Of a DNA stretch of 64,000 nucleotides, positions 16,715 to 25,752 are shown piece by piece; position 1 is the stretch's first letter; every line of letters starts with the position of its first letter. The DNA is taken from positions 1-64,000 of the forward strand of contig NZ_JAIVAP010000005.1 of NCBI RefSeq assembly GCF_020171945.1, read 5' to 3'. The notes under the pieces were generated by a model. That model did no database searches. It saw only the letters and a list, made by a program, of their open reading frames with translations, and was not told the DNA's origin. This stretch comes from Bacillus infantis. GTDB taxonomy: Bacteria; Bacillota; Bacilli; Bacillales; Cytobacillaceae. The translations under genes and the position numbers were made by a program.

Positions 16715-17572
16715 ATGAAAAACAAATTATTGGTGATTAAGCTGGTTCTGCTCATTCCGCTATTTGCAGCTGCACTCCCGCTGCTGGGCCCTTCGGATAA
16801 AGCAGATGCTTTTTCAGCCCAGGTCATCCAGCATGGAGCTGTGGGCGATGATGTAATTGAACTTCAGTCAAGGCTTCAGTACCTCGGTTTTTATAACGGA
16901 AAAATCGACGGGGTATTTGGATGGGGAACTTACTGGGCCCTCCGTAATTTCCAATACGAATTCGGGCTGCCGATTGATGGGCTGGCAGGCCAGGGAACAA
17001 AGGCCAAGCTCGCAAAAGCTTCCAAGTACAACGAACAGTTTGTAAAAGAACAAGTCAACAAAGGCAATAAATTTACCCACTATGGCGGTGTTGATCTGGA
17101 CAAGCAGAAAAAGCCGTCCGGCGGTGCTGGACAGGGCGGAGGCGGAGGCGGTGGCCAAAGTGCCCCGGTAAAACCTGAAGCCAAACAGCCTTCTGCTGCC
17201 AATATCCCATCAGGATTCTCGCAGAATGACATCCAGCTGATGGCAAACGCAGTTTATGGAGAAGCAAGGGGAGAGCCCTACACAGGCCAGGTGGCTGTGG
17301 CAGCAGTCATCCTGAACCGGGTCCAAAGTGCAACCTTCCCCAATACAGTTTCAGGCGTGATTTTCGAGCCGCGTGCTTTTACAGCTGTTGCAGACGGCCA
17401 GATATGGCTGACGCCGAATGAAACTGCCAAAGAAGCAGTGATGGACGCTATGAACGGCTGGGATCCAACCGGCAATGCGCTCTATTATTTTAATCCTGAT
17501 ACGGCGACAAGCGGATGGATTTGGACGCGGCCGCAGATCAAAAAGATCGGAAAACATATTTTCTGTGAATAG
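16715..17572 (+). CDS. sleB: Spore cortex-lytic enzyme SleB
   Basis: The 285-aa protein has a signal peptide (residues 1-32, ending ADA). A peptidoglycan-binding domain (about 36-100, with two GxxxxVxxLQ-type repeats) is followed by a Gly-rich linker (about 135-160) and a C-terminal SleB/hydrolase-2 lytic transglycosylase domain (about 165-285). Glu183 in YGEARGE is the probable catalytic acid. It degrades muramic-lactam-containing cortex during germination, in concert with YpeB encoded next. TGCATA at 16644 with an A-rich -10 resembles a forespore sigma-F/G promoter. ATG 16715 follows a GGGGG ribosome site. Confidence 0.96.
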   Translation: MKNKLLVIKLVLLIPLFAAALPLLGPSDKADAFSAQVIQHGAVGDDVIELQSRLQYLGFYNGKIDGVFGWGTYWALRNFQYEFGLPIDGLAGQGTKAKLAKASKYNEQFVKEQVNKGNKFTHYGGVDLDKQKKPSGGAGQGGGGGGGQSAPVKPEAKQPSAANIPSGFSQNDIQLMANAVYGEARGEPYTGQVAVAAVILNRVQSATFPNTVSGVIFEPRAFTAVADGQIWLTPNETAKEAVMDAMNGWDPTGNALYYFNPDTATSGWIWTRPQIKKIGKHIFCE

Positions 17573-17586
17573 AGAGGTGGTTTACA

Positions 17587-18936
17587 GTGATTAGAGGGAT
17601 ACTTATTGCGGTACTCGCCCTTGGAGCTGCTGGGGCAGGTTTTTGGGGATACCAGGAGCACAAGGAAAAGAATGCGATACTTATCAATGCAGAAAACAGC
17701 TATCAAAGGGCCTTTCATGACCTGACATACCAAACCGACCTGCTGCATGACAAAATAGGGACTACATTGGCCATGAATTCCAGGGAATCCCTTTCACCGG
17801 CGCTTGCTGATGTCTGGAAAATAACATCGACTGCCCATAGTGATGTTGGTCAGCTGCCGCTTACCCTTATGCCATTCAATAAGACAGAGGATTTCCTTGC
17901 GAAAATCGGGGATTTCAGCTACCGCACAGCAGTCAGGGACCTGGACAAAGAACCTTTGTCAGATAAAGAGTATAAGGCGCTTCAAGGGCTCTATAAAGAA
18001 TCGGCTGATATTCAGCAGGAGCTCCGCAAGGTCCAGCATATGGTCCTGAAGAATAATCTCAGATGGATGGACGTTGAAATGGCGCTGGCGTCCAATAAAC
18101 AGCCAATGGACAACACAATCATCGACGGGTTCAAAACGGTGGAAAAGACGGTTGAAAGTTATGGAGAGACTGATTTTGGCCCTGCCATGGTCAATATGCA
18201 GAAAGAAGATTCTAATTATAAATATTTAGAGGGAGAGGCTATTTCAAAAAATAAAGCCCGCTCCATTGCTGTGAAATATGCGGGAATGGGGAAAAAGGCA
18301 GAAGTAAAAGTGACGGAGAATGGAAAAGGCTCTGACTTCGGCTTCTACAGTGTCTCTGTCCAGGACCCTAAGACCGGCAGGGAAGCCAATATGGATATAA
18401 CAAAAAAAGGCGGGTATCCAATCTGGTATATTTTAAGCCGGGATGTAAACGATCAGGCTGTCAGTTTAAATGAAGCGGGGAATAAAGCCATTAAATTCCT
18501 CAGTGACAATGGATTTAAGGATATGGACATGTTTGAAAGTACACAATACGATAATGTCGGAGTATTTACTTTTGTATCCAAACAGGATGATATAAGGGTC
18601 TATCCTGATTCGATAAAAGTAAAGGTAGCTCTTGATAATGGGCAAATGATCGGCTTTTCAGCTGAAGATTATCTTAAGTCCCACCACACAAGGGAACTGC
18701 CCAAGGCAGATTTAAGCAAGGAAGAGGCCAGGGACAAGATCAATCCTAATCTGAAGATCCAGGAATCTAGACTTGCCGTCATCGTCAATGATCTTAATCA
18801 GGAAGTATTATGCCATGAATTCCTTGGTACTATGGGTGACGACACATACCGCATTTATATAAATGCAGATTCAGGCATCGAAGAAAAAGTAGATAAGCTG
18901 CAAAATGCAGAGCCCGTTTACGAAGAGGTTGTTTAA
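17587..18936 (+). CDS. ypeB: Germination protein YpeB
   Basis: The 449-aa protein has an N-terminal signal anchor (about residues 3-22), a central helical domain, and C-terminal PepSY-like repeats (about 210-440; for example SKNKARSIAVKYAG and SLNEAGNKAIKFLSDNG). YpeB stabilises and localises SleB in the spore; the two depend on one another. It begins at GTG 17587 after AGAGGTGG, 14 bp downstream of sleB, forming the usual bicistronic operon. Its terminator is at 18950. Confidence 0.96.
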   Translation: MIRGILIAVLALGAAGAGFWGYQEHKEKNAILINAENSYQRAFHDLTYQTDLLHDKIGTTLAMNSRESLSPALADVWKITSTAHSDVGQLPLTLMPFNKTEDFLAKIGDFSYRTAVRDLDKEPLSDKEYKALQGLYKESADIQQELRKVQHMVLKNNLRWMDVEMALASNKQPMDNTIIDGFKTVEKTVESYGETDFGPAMVNMQKEDSNYKYLEGEAISKNKARSIAVKYAGMGKKAEVKVTENGKGSDFGFYSVSVQDPKTGREANMDITKKGGYPIWYILSRDVNDQAVSLNEAGNKAIKFLSDNGFKDMDMFESTQYDNVGVFTFVSKQDDIRVYPDSIKVKVALDNGQMIGFSAEDYLKSHHTRELPKADLSKEEARDKINPNLKIQESRLAVIVNDLNQEVLCHEFLGTMGDDTYRIYINADSGIEEKVDKLQNAEPVYEEVV

Positions 18937-18949
18937 TAAAGCGCTGCAG

Positions 18950-18976
18950 GGCCCGGGGAAAATCCCGGGCTTTTTC
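18950..18976 (+). terminator. Terminator of sleB-ypeB
   Basis: A perfect GCCCGGG/CCCGGGC stem with loop GAAAAT is followed by T5. Confidence 0.95.
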
Positions 18977-19121
18977 TTCATTAGAAAACAGGTATTTAGA
19001 ACTATATAAGTTCTTGATTCATCCATGGGTCCCGTGTCATAATTAAATGACAGGATTATCCTTTTGTCTTTATGTATGGGGAACGTTTTTATTAAGAGAG
19101 AGCAAGAGAGAGTGGGTCAGC

Positions 19122-19781
19122 ATGATAAATATTGGAGATTCAATAACACTTGAAACAGTGAATGGACATAAAGAAGAAAAATATAGATGCAAGCTGGCTG
19201 AAATGAATGAAAATTCCCTGTTCATTGATTACCCGGTCAATGTAAATTCAGGTAAAACAGCCTTCCTGCTGGATGGCACACAGCTTAAAGCTACATTCGT
19301 CTCAGATGACGGGTCCGTATTCTTATTTACTACAGAAGTAAAAGGGAGGGTCAAGCAGAATATTCCGCTGATGGTGCTATCCTATCCGGGCCCGAAGCAG
19401 CTTATCAAAATCCAGAGGCGGCAGTACGTGAGGATCGAAGCATCCATTGATGCAGCAGTCCAGCCGATTGGCGGGGAATTCCCGCCGTTTAAGGCTGTGA
19501 CAGAAGACATCAGTGCCGGCGGGGCGAGTCTGCTGGTGGATAAAGACATACCGCTTGACGCCGGCATATCTATTAAAGTATTGCTGGTTCTGGCCCTTCA
19601 GAATGGAGACTATCATTATCTGAAAGCAGATGCGAAAATTGTGAGAATCATAGAACACAATGAACTGAAAAATAAGGCGTCGATTGAATTTGCAGATCTG
19701 GGCCCATCCGACAGGCAGATTCTTCTCCGCTTCTGTTTTGACAGGCAGCTTGCCCTAAAGAAAAAAGGCCTGGAGGCTTAA
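19122..19781 (+). CDS. ypfA: PilZ-domain c-di-GMP receptor YpfA (MotI/DgrA)
   Basis: The 219-aa protein has an N-terminal YcgR-like domain (about residues 3-95) and a C-terminal PilZ domain. The c-di-GMP-binding residues are in RRQYVR (near 105) and DISAGG (near 135). In B. subtilis the orthologue binds c-di-GMP and acts on the flagellar stator MotA as a clutch that slows motility. ATG 19122 is preceded by GAGAGTGGG; the longer upstream frame begins close to a candidate TTGATT/CATAAT promoter (19014-19043). Confidence 0.92.
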   Translation: MINIGDSITLETVNGHKEEKYRCKLAEMNENSLFIDYPVNVNSGKTAFLLDGTQLKATFVSDDGSVFLFTTEVKGRVKQNIPLMVLSYPGPKQLIKIQRRQYVRIEASIDAAVQPIGGEFPPFKAVTEDISAGGASLLVDKDIPLDAGISIKVLLVLALQNGDYHYLKADAKIVRIIEHNELKNKASIEFADLGPSDRQILLRFCFDRQLALKKKGLEA

Positions 19782-19843
19782 CGAATAATTGCCTGACTGG
19801 ATGCCAATAATGATATTAATATTGTCAACAGGCGGGGATGAAA

Positions 19844-20023
19844 ATGAAGATGCTAGAACGGCTGATCGTGAAAGCAGTTATTATTCAGCTGCTCTTTTTG
19901 CTCGCAGCCCAGGTGCTGCTCCATAAATATGATATCATGCCTGAGCTGAAGCAGCTTGCCCAGTACGAAGGTGTGGCAAAGAATAGCTTTGAGGAGCTGC
20001 TGGAAACTTTCAGCGGAAAATGA
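19844..20023 (+). CDS. ypfB: YpfB, small single-span membrane protein
   Basis: The 59-aa product has one hydrophobic helix (about residues 7-26) and an amphipathic tail, and matches the small YpfB-type (DUF5359) protein found between ypfA and cmk. ATG 19844 lies 6 nt after AGGCGGGG; ATG 19838 touches that site. Function unknown. Confidence 0.8.
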   Translation: MKMLERLIVKAVIIQLLFLLAAQVLLHKYDIMPELKQLAQYEGVAKNSFEELLETFSGK

Positions 20024-20049
20024 GCGGGCATAAGAGGCCTGCTTTTTTT
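20024..20049 (+). terminator. Terminator of ypfB
   Basis: GCGGGC pairs with GCCTGC (one G-U pair), followed by T7. Confidence 0.75.
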
Positions 20050-20175
20050 GTATGCTTAAACCCCTTCAGAAGCAGGTCAAGGAACAAAATATTGATAAAA
20101 AACAAGCGAATAATATGTTAAAATGGTTCTTGTAAGTTTTAGAGAAACCCAACTGGAAGCGTAACAGGAGGAAAT

Positions 20176-20856
20176 ATGATCAAAAAAATTTCAATTGCCA
20201 TTGATGGCCCTGCAGCAGCAGGTAAAAGCACAGTGGCGAAAATTGCAGCTGAGAAGCTATCATATATTTATATAGACACAGGGGCCATGTACAGGGCACT
20301 GACATATAAAGCCATTGAAGCAGGCGCCGACCTTGAAAATGAAGATAAGCTCATGGATATCCTCACAGGCATCCAGATCGACTTGCTTCCAGGTGATCAG
20401 GGGCAAATTATCCTGGTCAACGGTGATAATGTTACAGAAGTGATAAGGACAGCAGCTGTCACCAACTCTGTATCCATTGTTGCGAAGCACCGGAAGGTCC
20501 GTGAAGAGATGGTAAGAAGGCAAAAAGCATTCTCGATGGGCGGCGGTGTAGTGATGGACGGCCGGGATATCGGTACTCATGTCCTTCCCCATGCAGAGGT
20601 AAAAGTCTTCCTGCTTGCATCAGTTGGAGAGAGGGCCATGCGGAGGCATCAGGAGAATATTAAGAAAGGCTACCCGTCTGACCTTGAACAGCTGAAAACC
20701 GATATTGCTTACCGGGACAAGCTGGATTCTGAAAGGGAAGTGGCGCCGCTGAAGAAAGCTGATGATGCAGTGGTAATCGATACTACCTCGCTTGCTATTC
20801 CGGAAGTGGTAGAGAAAATCATGCTGCTTGCTGAAGAAAGGATCGGATTGACTTGA
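20176..20856 (+). CDS. cmk: Cytidylate kinase
   Basis: The 226-aa enzyme phosphorylates CMP and dCMP. The P-loop [14 protein letters not shown] is at residues 9-22, the nucleotide-binding motif [13 protein letters not shown] at about 36-48, and [10 protein letters not shown] near 130. AGGAGGA precedes ATG 20176. Its stop overlaps the TTG start of plsC by four bases, so the two are translationally coupled. Confidence 0.97.
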   Translation: MIKKISIAIDGPAAAGKSTVAKIAAEKLSYIYIDTGAMYRALTYKAIEAGADLENEDKLMDILTGIQIDLLPGDQGQIILVNGDNVTEVIRTAAVTNSVSIVAKHRKVREEMVRRQKAFSMGGGVVMDGRDIGTHVLPHAEVKVFLLASVGERAMRRHQENIKKGYPSDLEQLKTDIAYRDKLDSEREVAPLKKADDAVVIDTTSLAIPEVVEKIMLLAEERIGLT

Positions 20857-21434
20857 CATTCTATTCTTTTGTAAGATCAGCCGTTTACGGTGCGCTGAAA
20901 CCGATATACCGGTTCGAGGTGATCGGGAGGGAGAACTTTCCCGCTGAAGGCGGCGTGCTGCTGTGCAGCAACCATATCGACAATCTGGATCCCCCCGTTG
21001 TGGGGATTACTGCTCCGAGGCCGGTTCATTTCATGGCCAAGGAAGAACTTTTTAACCTGCCGGTACTTGGTAATATAGTCAGGAATCTGAACGCCTTTCC
21101 GGTAAAAAGGGGCATGAGCGACAGGGAAGCTTTAAGGAAAGGGATCGCCCTTTTGAAGGAAGGAAATGTTTTAGGGCTCTTTCCTGAGGGTACAAGAAGT
21201 AAAACAGGGGAATTGGGAAAAGGCCTTGCAGGGGCAGGCTTCTTTGCCTTAAGGGCACCGGCCCATGTAGTACCCTGTGCAATCATTGGCCCATACAAGC
21301 CATTTAAAAGATTGAAGGTAGTGTACGGAAAGCCTCTGGACATGGAAGAAGCACGGAAAAACAGGGCGTCCGCTGACGAAGTGACGGAGATGATAATGCA
21401 AGAAATCCGCCAGCTTATTGAGCAGCACAGATAA
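20853..21434 (+). CDS. plsC: 1-acyl-sn-glycerol-3-phosphate acyltransferase
   Basis: The 193-aa membrane-associated enzyme acylates lysophosphatidic acid to phosphatidic acid. The catalytic HX4D motif is in [11 protein letters not shown] (near residue 45) and the acceptor-binding motif FPEGTRSK near 112. It starts at TTG 20853 in the TTGA overlap with cmk; AAGAAAGGATCGG within cmk serves as the ribosome site. Confidence 0.93.
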   Translation: MTFYSFVRSAVYGALKPIYRFEVIGRENFPAEGGVLLCSNHIDNLDPPVVGITAPRPVHFMAKEELFNLPVLGNIVRNLNAFPVKRGMSDREALRKGIALLKEGNVLGLFPEGTRSKTGELGKGLAGAGFFALRAPAHVVPCAIIGPYKPFKRLKVVYGKPLDMEEARKNRASADEVTEMIMQEIRQLIEQHR

Positions 21435-21594
21435 GTCTTCTTGCTTGACAAATAAAGCTATTTGTAAGAAGTTAGAGGAAAGGCATCTTTTTAGAATATT
21501 CTATGTCTTTAATTTAGGACCTTGTTTTCCGCTGTGAAAATATCACATCTATTATAAAAATTGGAAGCAGTCATTGGATTAAGGAGGATTACAT

Positions 21595-22752
21595 ATGTCA
21601 GAAGAGATGAATCAATCAGAAGAAATGAATTCAATTGAAGTGAAAAGCTTTGAGGTGGGCGACCGCGTAACCGCGAAAGTCACCAAAGTGGAAGAAAAGC
21701 AGGTTGTCGTGGATATCCAGGACAGCAAGCTTGACGGGATCATCCCGATCAGCGAGCTCTCAAGCCTTCATATTGAAAAAGCTGAGGATGCTGTGGCTGA
21801 AGGAGATGAACTTGACCTGGAAGTACTCAAGGTGGAAGAAGAGGCACTCATCCTCTCAAAGCGCAAAGTGGATGCAGTAAAGGCCTGGGACACACTTGAA
21901 GAGAAATTCAACAGCGGCGAGGTTTTTGACGCTGAAATTAAAGACGTAGTCAAAGGCGGCCTGGTAGTGGACCTTGGCGTTCGCGGCTTTGTACCGGCTT
22001 CGCTTGTTGAAGCACATTTTGTCGAAGACTTTTCTGATTACAAGGGAAGGACCCTTTCCTTCAAAATTGTTGAGCTGGATAAGGAGAAAAACCGCCTGAT
22101 CCTTTCACACAGAGCTGTTGTCGAGGAAGAAAAGGGCAGGCAGAAGCAGGATATCCTTGCTAACCTGCAGGCAGGCCAGGTTCTTGACGGCACTGTCCAG
22201 CGCATCACTGACTTCGGCGCGTTTGTAGATATCGGAGGAATTGACGGACTTGTCCATATTTCCCAGCTTTCATATGAGCATGTTGAAAAGCCTTCCGATG
22301 TAGTGGAAGAAGGACAGAAGGTACAGGTTAAAGTGCTGAGCGTAGACAGGGATAATGAGCGCATTTCCCTATCCATCAAGGAAACATTGCCTGGGCCATG
22401 GTCTGATATTGCAGAAAAGGCTCCGAAAGGCAGCACTCTTGACGGAGTTGTGAGACGCCTTGTATCTTATGGAGCGTTTGTTGAAGTATTCCCTGGGGTT
22501 GAGGGCCTTGTACACATCTCCCAGATTTCACACAAGCATATTGGGACTCCGCATGAGGTCCTTGAAGAAGGCCAGCAGATACAGGTAAAGGTCCTGGATG
22601 TAAATGAAAACGATCAGCGCCTGTCTCTGAGCATCAAAGATCTCGAAGAAAAAGAAGCTGAGTATGATACGAGTTATGAGATGCCTGAAGAAACAAAAGG
22701 CTTCCAGCTCGGCGAAATGATCGGCGATCAGTTAAAGAATCTAAAAAAATAA
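21595..22752 (+). CDS. ypfD: Ribosomal protein S1-like protein YpfD
   Basis: The 385-aa protein contains four S1 RNA-binding repeats (about residues 18-85, 103-170, 188-257 and 273-343). The last two are the best conserved (FGAFVDIGGIDGLVHISQLS and YGAFVEVFPGVEGLVHISQI). It is shorter than the six-repeat S1 of Gram-negatives and need not be an integral ribosomal protein; in B. subtilis it is dispensable. AAGGAGGA precedes ATG 21595. It lies in the conserved cmk-ypfD-fni order. Confidence 0.95.
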   Translation: MSEEMNQSEEMNSIEVKSFEVGDRVTAKVTKVEEKQVVVDIQDSKLDGIIPISELSSLHIEKAEDAVAEGDELDLEVLKVEEEALILSKRKVDAVKAWDTLEEKFNSGEVFDAEIKDVVKGGLVVDLGVRGFVPASLVEAHFVEDFSDYKGRTLSFKIVELDKEKNRLILSHRAVVEEEKGRQKQDILANLQAGQVLDGTVQRITDFGAFVDIGGIDGLVHISQLSYEHVEKPSDVVEEGQKVQVKVLSVDRDNERISLSIKETLPGPWSDIAEKAPKGSTLDGVVRRLVSYGAFVEVFPGVEGLVHISQISHKHIGTPHEVLEEGQQIQVKVLDVNENDQRLSLSIKDLEEKEAEYDTSYEMPEETKGFQLGEMIGDQLKNLKK

Positions 22753-22764
22753 TGGTGATATAAT

Positions 22765-23820
22765 TTGTCAAGATCAAAACGGAAATGGGATCATATTGAA
22801 TTTGCCCTTTCAACAGGACAAAAGCGCATTGCCGGATTTGACGATATTGATTTTATTCACCAAAGCTTGCCTGATTCTGCTGTGGATCAAGTGAAAATAG
22901 AAACTGAAATTGGCGGACTTACTCTAAGTTCGCCTATTTTAATAAATGCGATGACAGGCGGCGGCGGTGAAAGAACACTTAAAATCAATCAGGAGCTTGC
23001 CTTGGCTGCGGCCGAAACAGGCCTTGCTATGGCTGTAGGCTCGCAAATGGCAGCTTTGAAGGATCCTGCTGAACGAGAGTCATACAGGATTGTGCGTCGG
23101 GAAAATCCGAAAGGGATTGTCATCGGCAACCTCGGAAGTGAAGCAGATGCCGAACAGGCTAACAGGGCCATCGACATGATTGAGGCTGATGCCCTGCAGA
23201 TACATCTGAATGTGGTGCAGGAACTGACGATGCCAGAAGGAGACCGGGACTTCAGGGATGCCCTGAAAAGGATCGAGTCTATTTGTAAAAACGTCCATGT
23301 GCCTGTTATTGTAAAAGAGGTTGGATTCGGAACCAGCAGGGAAAGTGCTGCAAAGCTTGCAGCTGCCGGGGTTTCAGCGATTGATGTCGGCGGCTTTGGC
23401 GGCACTAACTTTGCCAGGATTGAAAATGAAAGAAGAGAAAGGCTCCTTTCGTTTTTTAATGGCTGGGGAATACCTACTGCCTCCTCTATCTTTGAGGTAA
23501 ACGCAGAAGGTGCTGGCGTCAGTATCATCGGTTCCGGCGGCGTCCAGACAGCTTTTGATGCAGCAAAAGCCATTGCCTGCGGTGCAGATGCTGTTGCGAT
23601 GGCCGGATACCTTCTGAAGATTCTTGTGAGCGAAGGTCCTGAACAGCTTATAAATGAAATACATACACTCCATGAGGAGCTTGCCTTTATTATGGCTGCG
23701 CTCGGCGCTGTAACGATAAAGGATCTCCGGAGAGCCCCAATTATCATATCAGGCAAAACCCATCATTGGCTGTCTGAACGGGGGATAGACACAAAGGCTT
23801 TCAGTCAAAGAAGTATATAA
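22765..23820 (+). CDS. fni: Type 2 isopentenyl-diphosphate isomerase
   Basis: The 351-aa FMN-dependent enzyme interconverts IPP and DMAPP. Motifs include RKWDHIEFA at the N-terminus, the flavin-binding blocks [10 protein letters not shown] and [10 protein letters not shown], the catalytic Gln in [16 protein letters not shown], and [20 protein letters not shown]. It starts at TTG 22765, 12 bp after ypfD, with GGTGAT upstream. It feeds heptaprenyl diphosphate synthesis (hepS/hepT in this window). Confidence 0.95.
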   Translation: MSRSKRKWDHIEFALSTGQKRIAGFDDIDFIHQSLPDSAVDQVKIETEIGGLTLSSPILINAMTGGGGERTLKINQELALAAAETGLAMAVGSQMAALKDPAERESYRIVRRENPKGIVIGNLGSEADAEQANRAIDMIEADALQIHLNVVQELTMPEGDRDFRDALKRIESICKNVHVPVIVKEVGFGTSRESAAKLAAAGVSAIDVGGFGGTNFARIENERRERLLSFFNGWGIPTASSIFEVNAEGAGVSIIGSGGVQTAFDAAKAIACGADAVAMAGYLLKILVSEGPEQLINEIHTLHEELAFIMAALGAVTIKDLRRAPIIISGKTHHWLSERGIDTKAFSQRSI

Positions 23821-23825
23821 GAAGA

Positions 23826-23857
23826 GGCTCCTGCTCATTGTGGCGGGAGCTTTTTTG
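23826..23857 (+). terminator. Terminator of fni
   Basis: GCTCCTGC (23827-23834) pairs with GCGGGAGC (23843-23850), followed by T6. Confidence 0.92.
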
Positions 23858-23879
23858 CATTGCACATAGGTAAATCATA

Positions 23880-24655
23880 GAGGACTACTATTCTGGCAAA
23901 AGAGAAAACAGTGGTCTCAGTCAGCGGAGCTGGAACCAGTATTATGTAAAAATAGAAAATAGTGGTTCCAGTGAACAGAGCTAGGACCACTATTTTGGCA
24001 AAAAGAGAAAATAGTGGTTCCAGCGAACAGAGCTAGGACCACTATTTTGGCAAAAAGAGAAGATAATGGTTCCAGTGAACAGAGCTAGGACCACTATTTT
24101 GGCAAAAAGAGAAAATAGTGGTTCCAGTGAACAGAGCTAGGACCACTATTTTGGCAAAAAGAGAAAATAGTGGTTCCAGCGAACAGAGCTAGGACCACTA
24201 TTTTAGCAAAAAGAGAAAATAGTGGTTCCAGCGAACAGAGCTAGGACCACTATTTTAGCAAAAAGAGAAAATAGTGGTTCCAGTGAACAGAGCTAGGACC
24301 ACTATTTTAGCAAAAAGAGAAAATAGTGGTTCCGGTGAACAGAGCTAGGACCACTATTTTAGCAAAAAGAGAAAATAGTGGTTCCAGTGAACAGAGCTAG
24401 GACCACTATTATGGCAAAAAGAGAAAATAGTGGTTCCAGTGAACAGAGCTAGGACCACTATTATGGCAAAAAGAGAAAATAGTGGTTCCAGTGAACAGAG
24501 CTAGGACCACTATTTTGGCAAAAAGAGAAGATAATGGTTCCAGCCAACGAAGCTAGGGCCACTATTATGGCAAAAGAAAAAAATAGTGGTTCCAGCGAAC
24601 GGAGCTAGGACCACTATTCTGTCAAAAGAAAAAAATAATGGTTTCAGCCATCCTG
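23880..24655. repeat. Tandem array of 52-bp palindromic units (about 14 copies)
   Basis: The marker CTAGG occurs at 23981 and every 52 bp to 24605 (13 copies), with one diverged unit before it (near 23930). Each unit contains AAAATAGTGGTTCC and its complement GGACCACTATTTT, so any adjacent pair can fold. The core units are nearly identical (TTGG/TTAG/TATG variants of one tetramer) while the edges decay. The period is not divisible by three and no coding is supported. It lies between convergent fni and ypzI. Sequence 24656-24750 shows nothing I recognise. Confidence 0.97.
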
Positions 24656-24784
24656 AAATTCTCAAGACTGGGAAGAACATAGCCCAAAGGATGCGGGTCA
24701 TGCAGACGGAGCAGGACGTGGCGTACTTAGTCTGCGTTCCTATATTGAACAAGGCTTTTCCGCTTTTCTATTTGTCCAGCTCCA

Positions 24785-24895
24785 AAGCCTAGCCCCTCGA
24801 GTCATAAGCCACTCCTGGATTAAAGGCAAAGAACGCCTTTTATCCAGGAGCGTCTTATGCTTGTCGGGGCTGAAGAAGGCTTTTCCGCTTTTCTA
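24785..24895 (-). repeat. Dispersed palindromic intergenic repeat (bcr-like), complete copy
   Basis: A long stem-loop: AAGCCTAGCCCC, CATAAG and CTCCTGGATTAAAGGC on the left pair with GCCTTTTATCCAGGAG, CTTATG, GGGGCT and AGGCTT on the right. It ends CCGCTTTTCTA. A partial right end (GAACAAGGCTTTTCCGCTTTTCTA) also precedes it at 24747-24770. Similar palindromes are common between genes in Bacillus genomes. The terminal CTA is the stop codon of ypzI on the minus strand. It may also serve as the ypzI terminator. Confidence 0.85.
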
Positions 24896-25036
24896 GCTAT
24901 ATTTAGAGTCGTTCATGCTCCTGGCTTCTTCCGGGCTTTGAAGCTTGGTCGCCCCTGGATAGTGAAGGGCCTGGTCGCGGTCAGATTCGACTCTTCCGCC
25001 AGCTTTTAATTTTTTCTCCTGTCTGTCTTTTCCCAT
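24893..25036 (-). CDS. ypzI: YpzI family small protein
   Basis: The 47-aa hydrophilic protein begins MGKDRQEKKLKAGGRVESDR and contains LHYPGATKLQSPEEAR, the conserved core of the YpzI family. Function is unknown; the size and composition recall small spore-associated proteins, which is only an inference. ATG 25036 follows GGGGGGTG on the minus strand. Its TAG stop is provided by the end of the adjacent dispersed repeat. Confidence 0.85.
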   Translation of the reverse strand: MGKDRQEKKLKAGGRVESDRDQALHYPGATKLQSPEEARSMNDSKYS

Positions 25037-25143
25037 GATTAACACCCCCCTTTTATTTAAGATGAAACAAGGGCAAAAGTTTATGTAAAAAAGATTAAAG
25101 TACATAACTATTACCCATAATGGAAATGATAGGTGGTGGTGGT

Positions 25144-25752
25144 GTGGAAGGCTTTTACTTTTATTTGGGCGCCTGGTGCTGCTGGATTGCAGCGGCATTT
25201 TTTATGAAAAGACAGCAGAAGGAAAGGACGGCTTTGTCGGCTTGCCTTTTGATTGCCATTATTGTTTCGCCTTATACAATTTCTCTGGGCAGTATCCATA
25301 TTTCAGCAGCAGGGCTTTTCATTTTGATTTGCTGCTATGCTGAGGCTGCCAGCATAACAGGACTTAAAGCAGTTTATTTTTTTGTCTCTGTTTTTATGAT
25401 CATGCTTGCTTATGCAAGCTTTCAGCTTTTTGCTCTTTTTGATCCTGTATGGGTGGTTTTCAAAAAAGAATGGATGCTGGCAGCCATCATGTTTGCTTTG
25501 TCTGCCGTGCTTTTTGCCGGATGCAGGAAAAGGATTGCAGCCATGCTGACAGGTGCCATTCAGGGCGATCTAATCTTTTCGCTGGTACTGGAGAAATTGT
25601 CCCTTGCCTATGAGGCTTGGTCTTTTTCTTTTCTCGATATGGCAGCTATATCAGCATGTGCATTGCTTCTGTGGGAGGGTTTTGTCAAACTCGCAGCATA
25701 TTTAGAGCGGCAGGCAGCCAATCTGGAAAAGGAGAAACAAAAGATATTATGA
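25144..25752 (+). CDS. yphA: YphA, polytopic membrane protein
   Basis: The 202-aa hydrophobic protein has about six membrane helices and a basic/acidic C-terminal tail (ANLEKEKQKIL). It matches the position and pattern of B. subtilis YphA (GFYFYLG...W start, SPYTISLG). I favour GTG 25144 because AGGTGG lies about 8 nt upstream and the protein then begins like its relatives; ATG 25120 would add eight Gly-rich residues. Function unknown. Its stop overlaps the seaA start (ATGA). Confidence 0.75.
   Translation: MEGFYFYLGAWCCWIAAAFFMKRQQKERTALSACLLIAIIVSPYTISLGSIHISAAGLFILICCYAEAASITGLKAVYFFVSVFMIMLAYASFQLFALFDPVWVVFKKEWMLAAIMFALSAVLFAGCRKRIAAMLTGAIQGDLIFSLVLEKLSLAYEAWSFSFLDMAAISACALLLWEGFVKLAAYLERQAANLEKEKQKIL

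Noticed and set aside
24510-24792. 80-aa minus-strand and 68-aa plus-strand frames at the end of the 52-bp array
   Set aside because: They are composed of repeat units and the dispersed repeat end, without ribosome sites.
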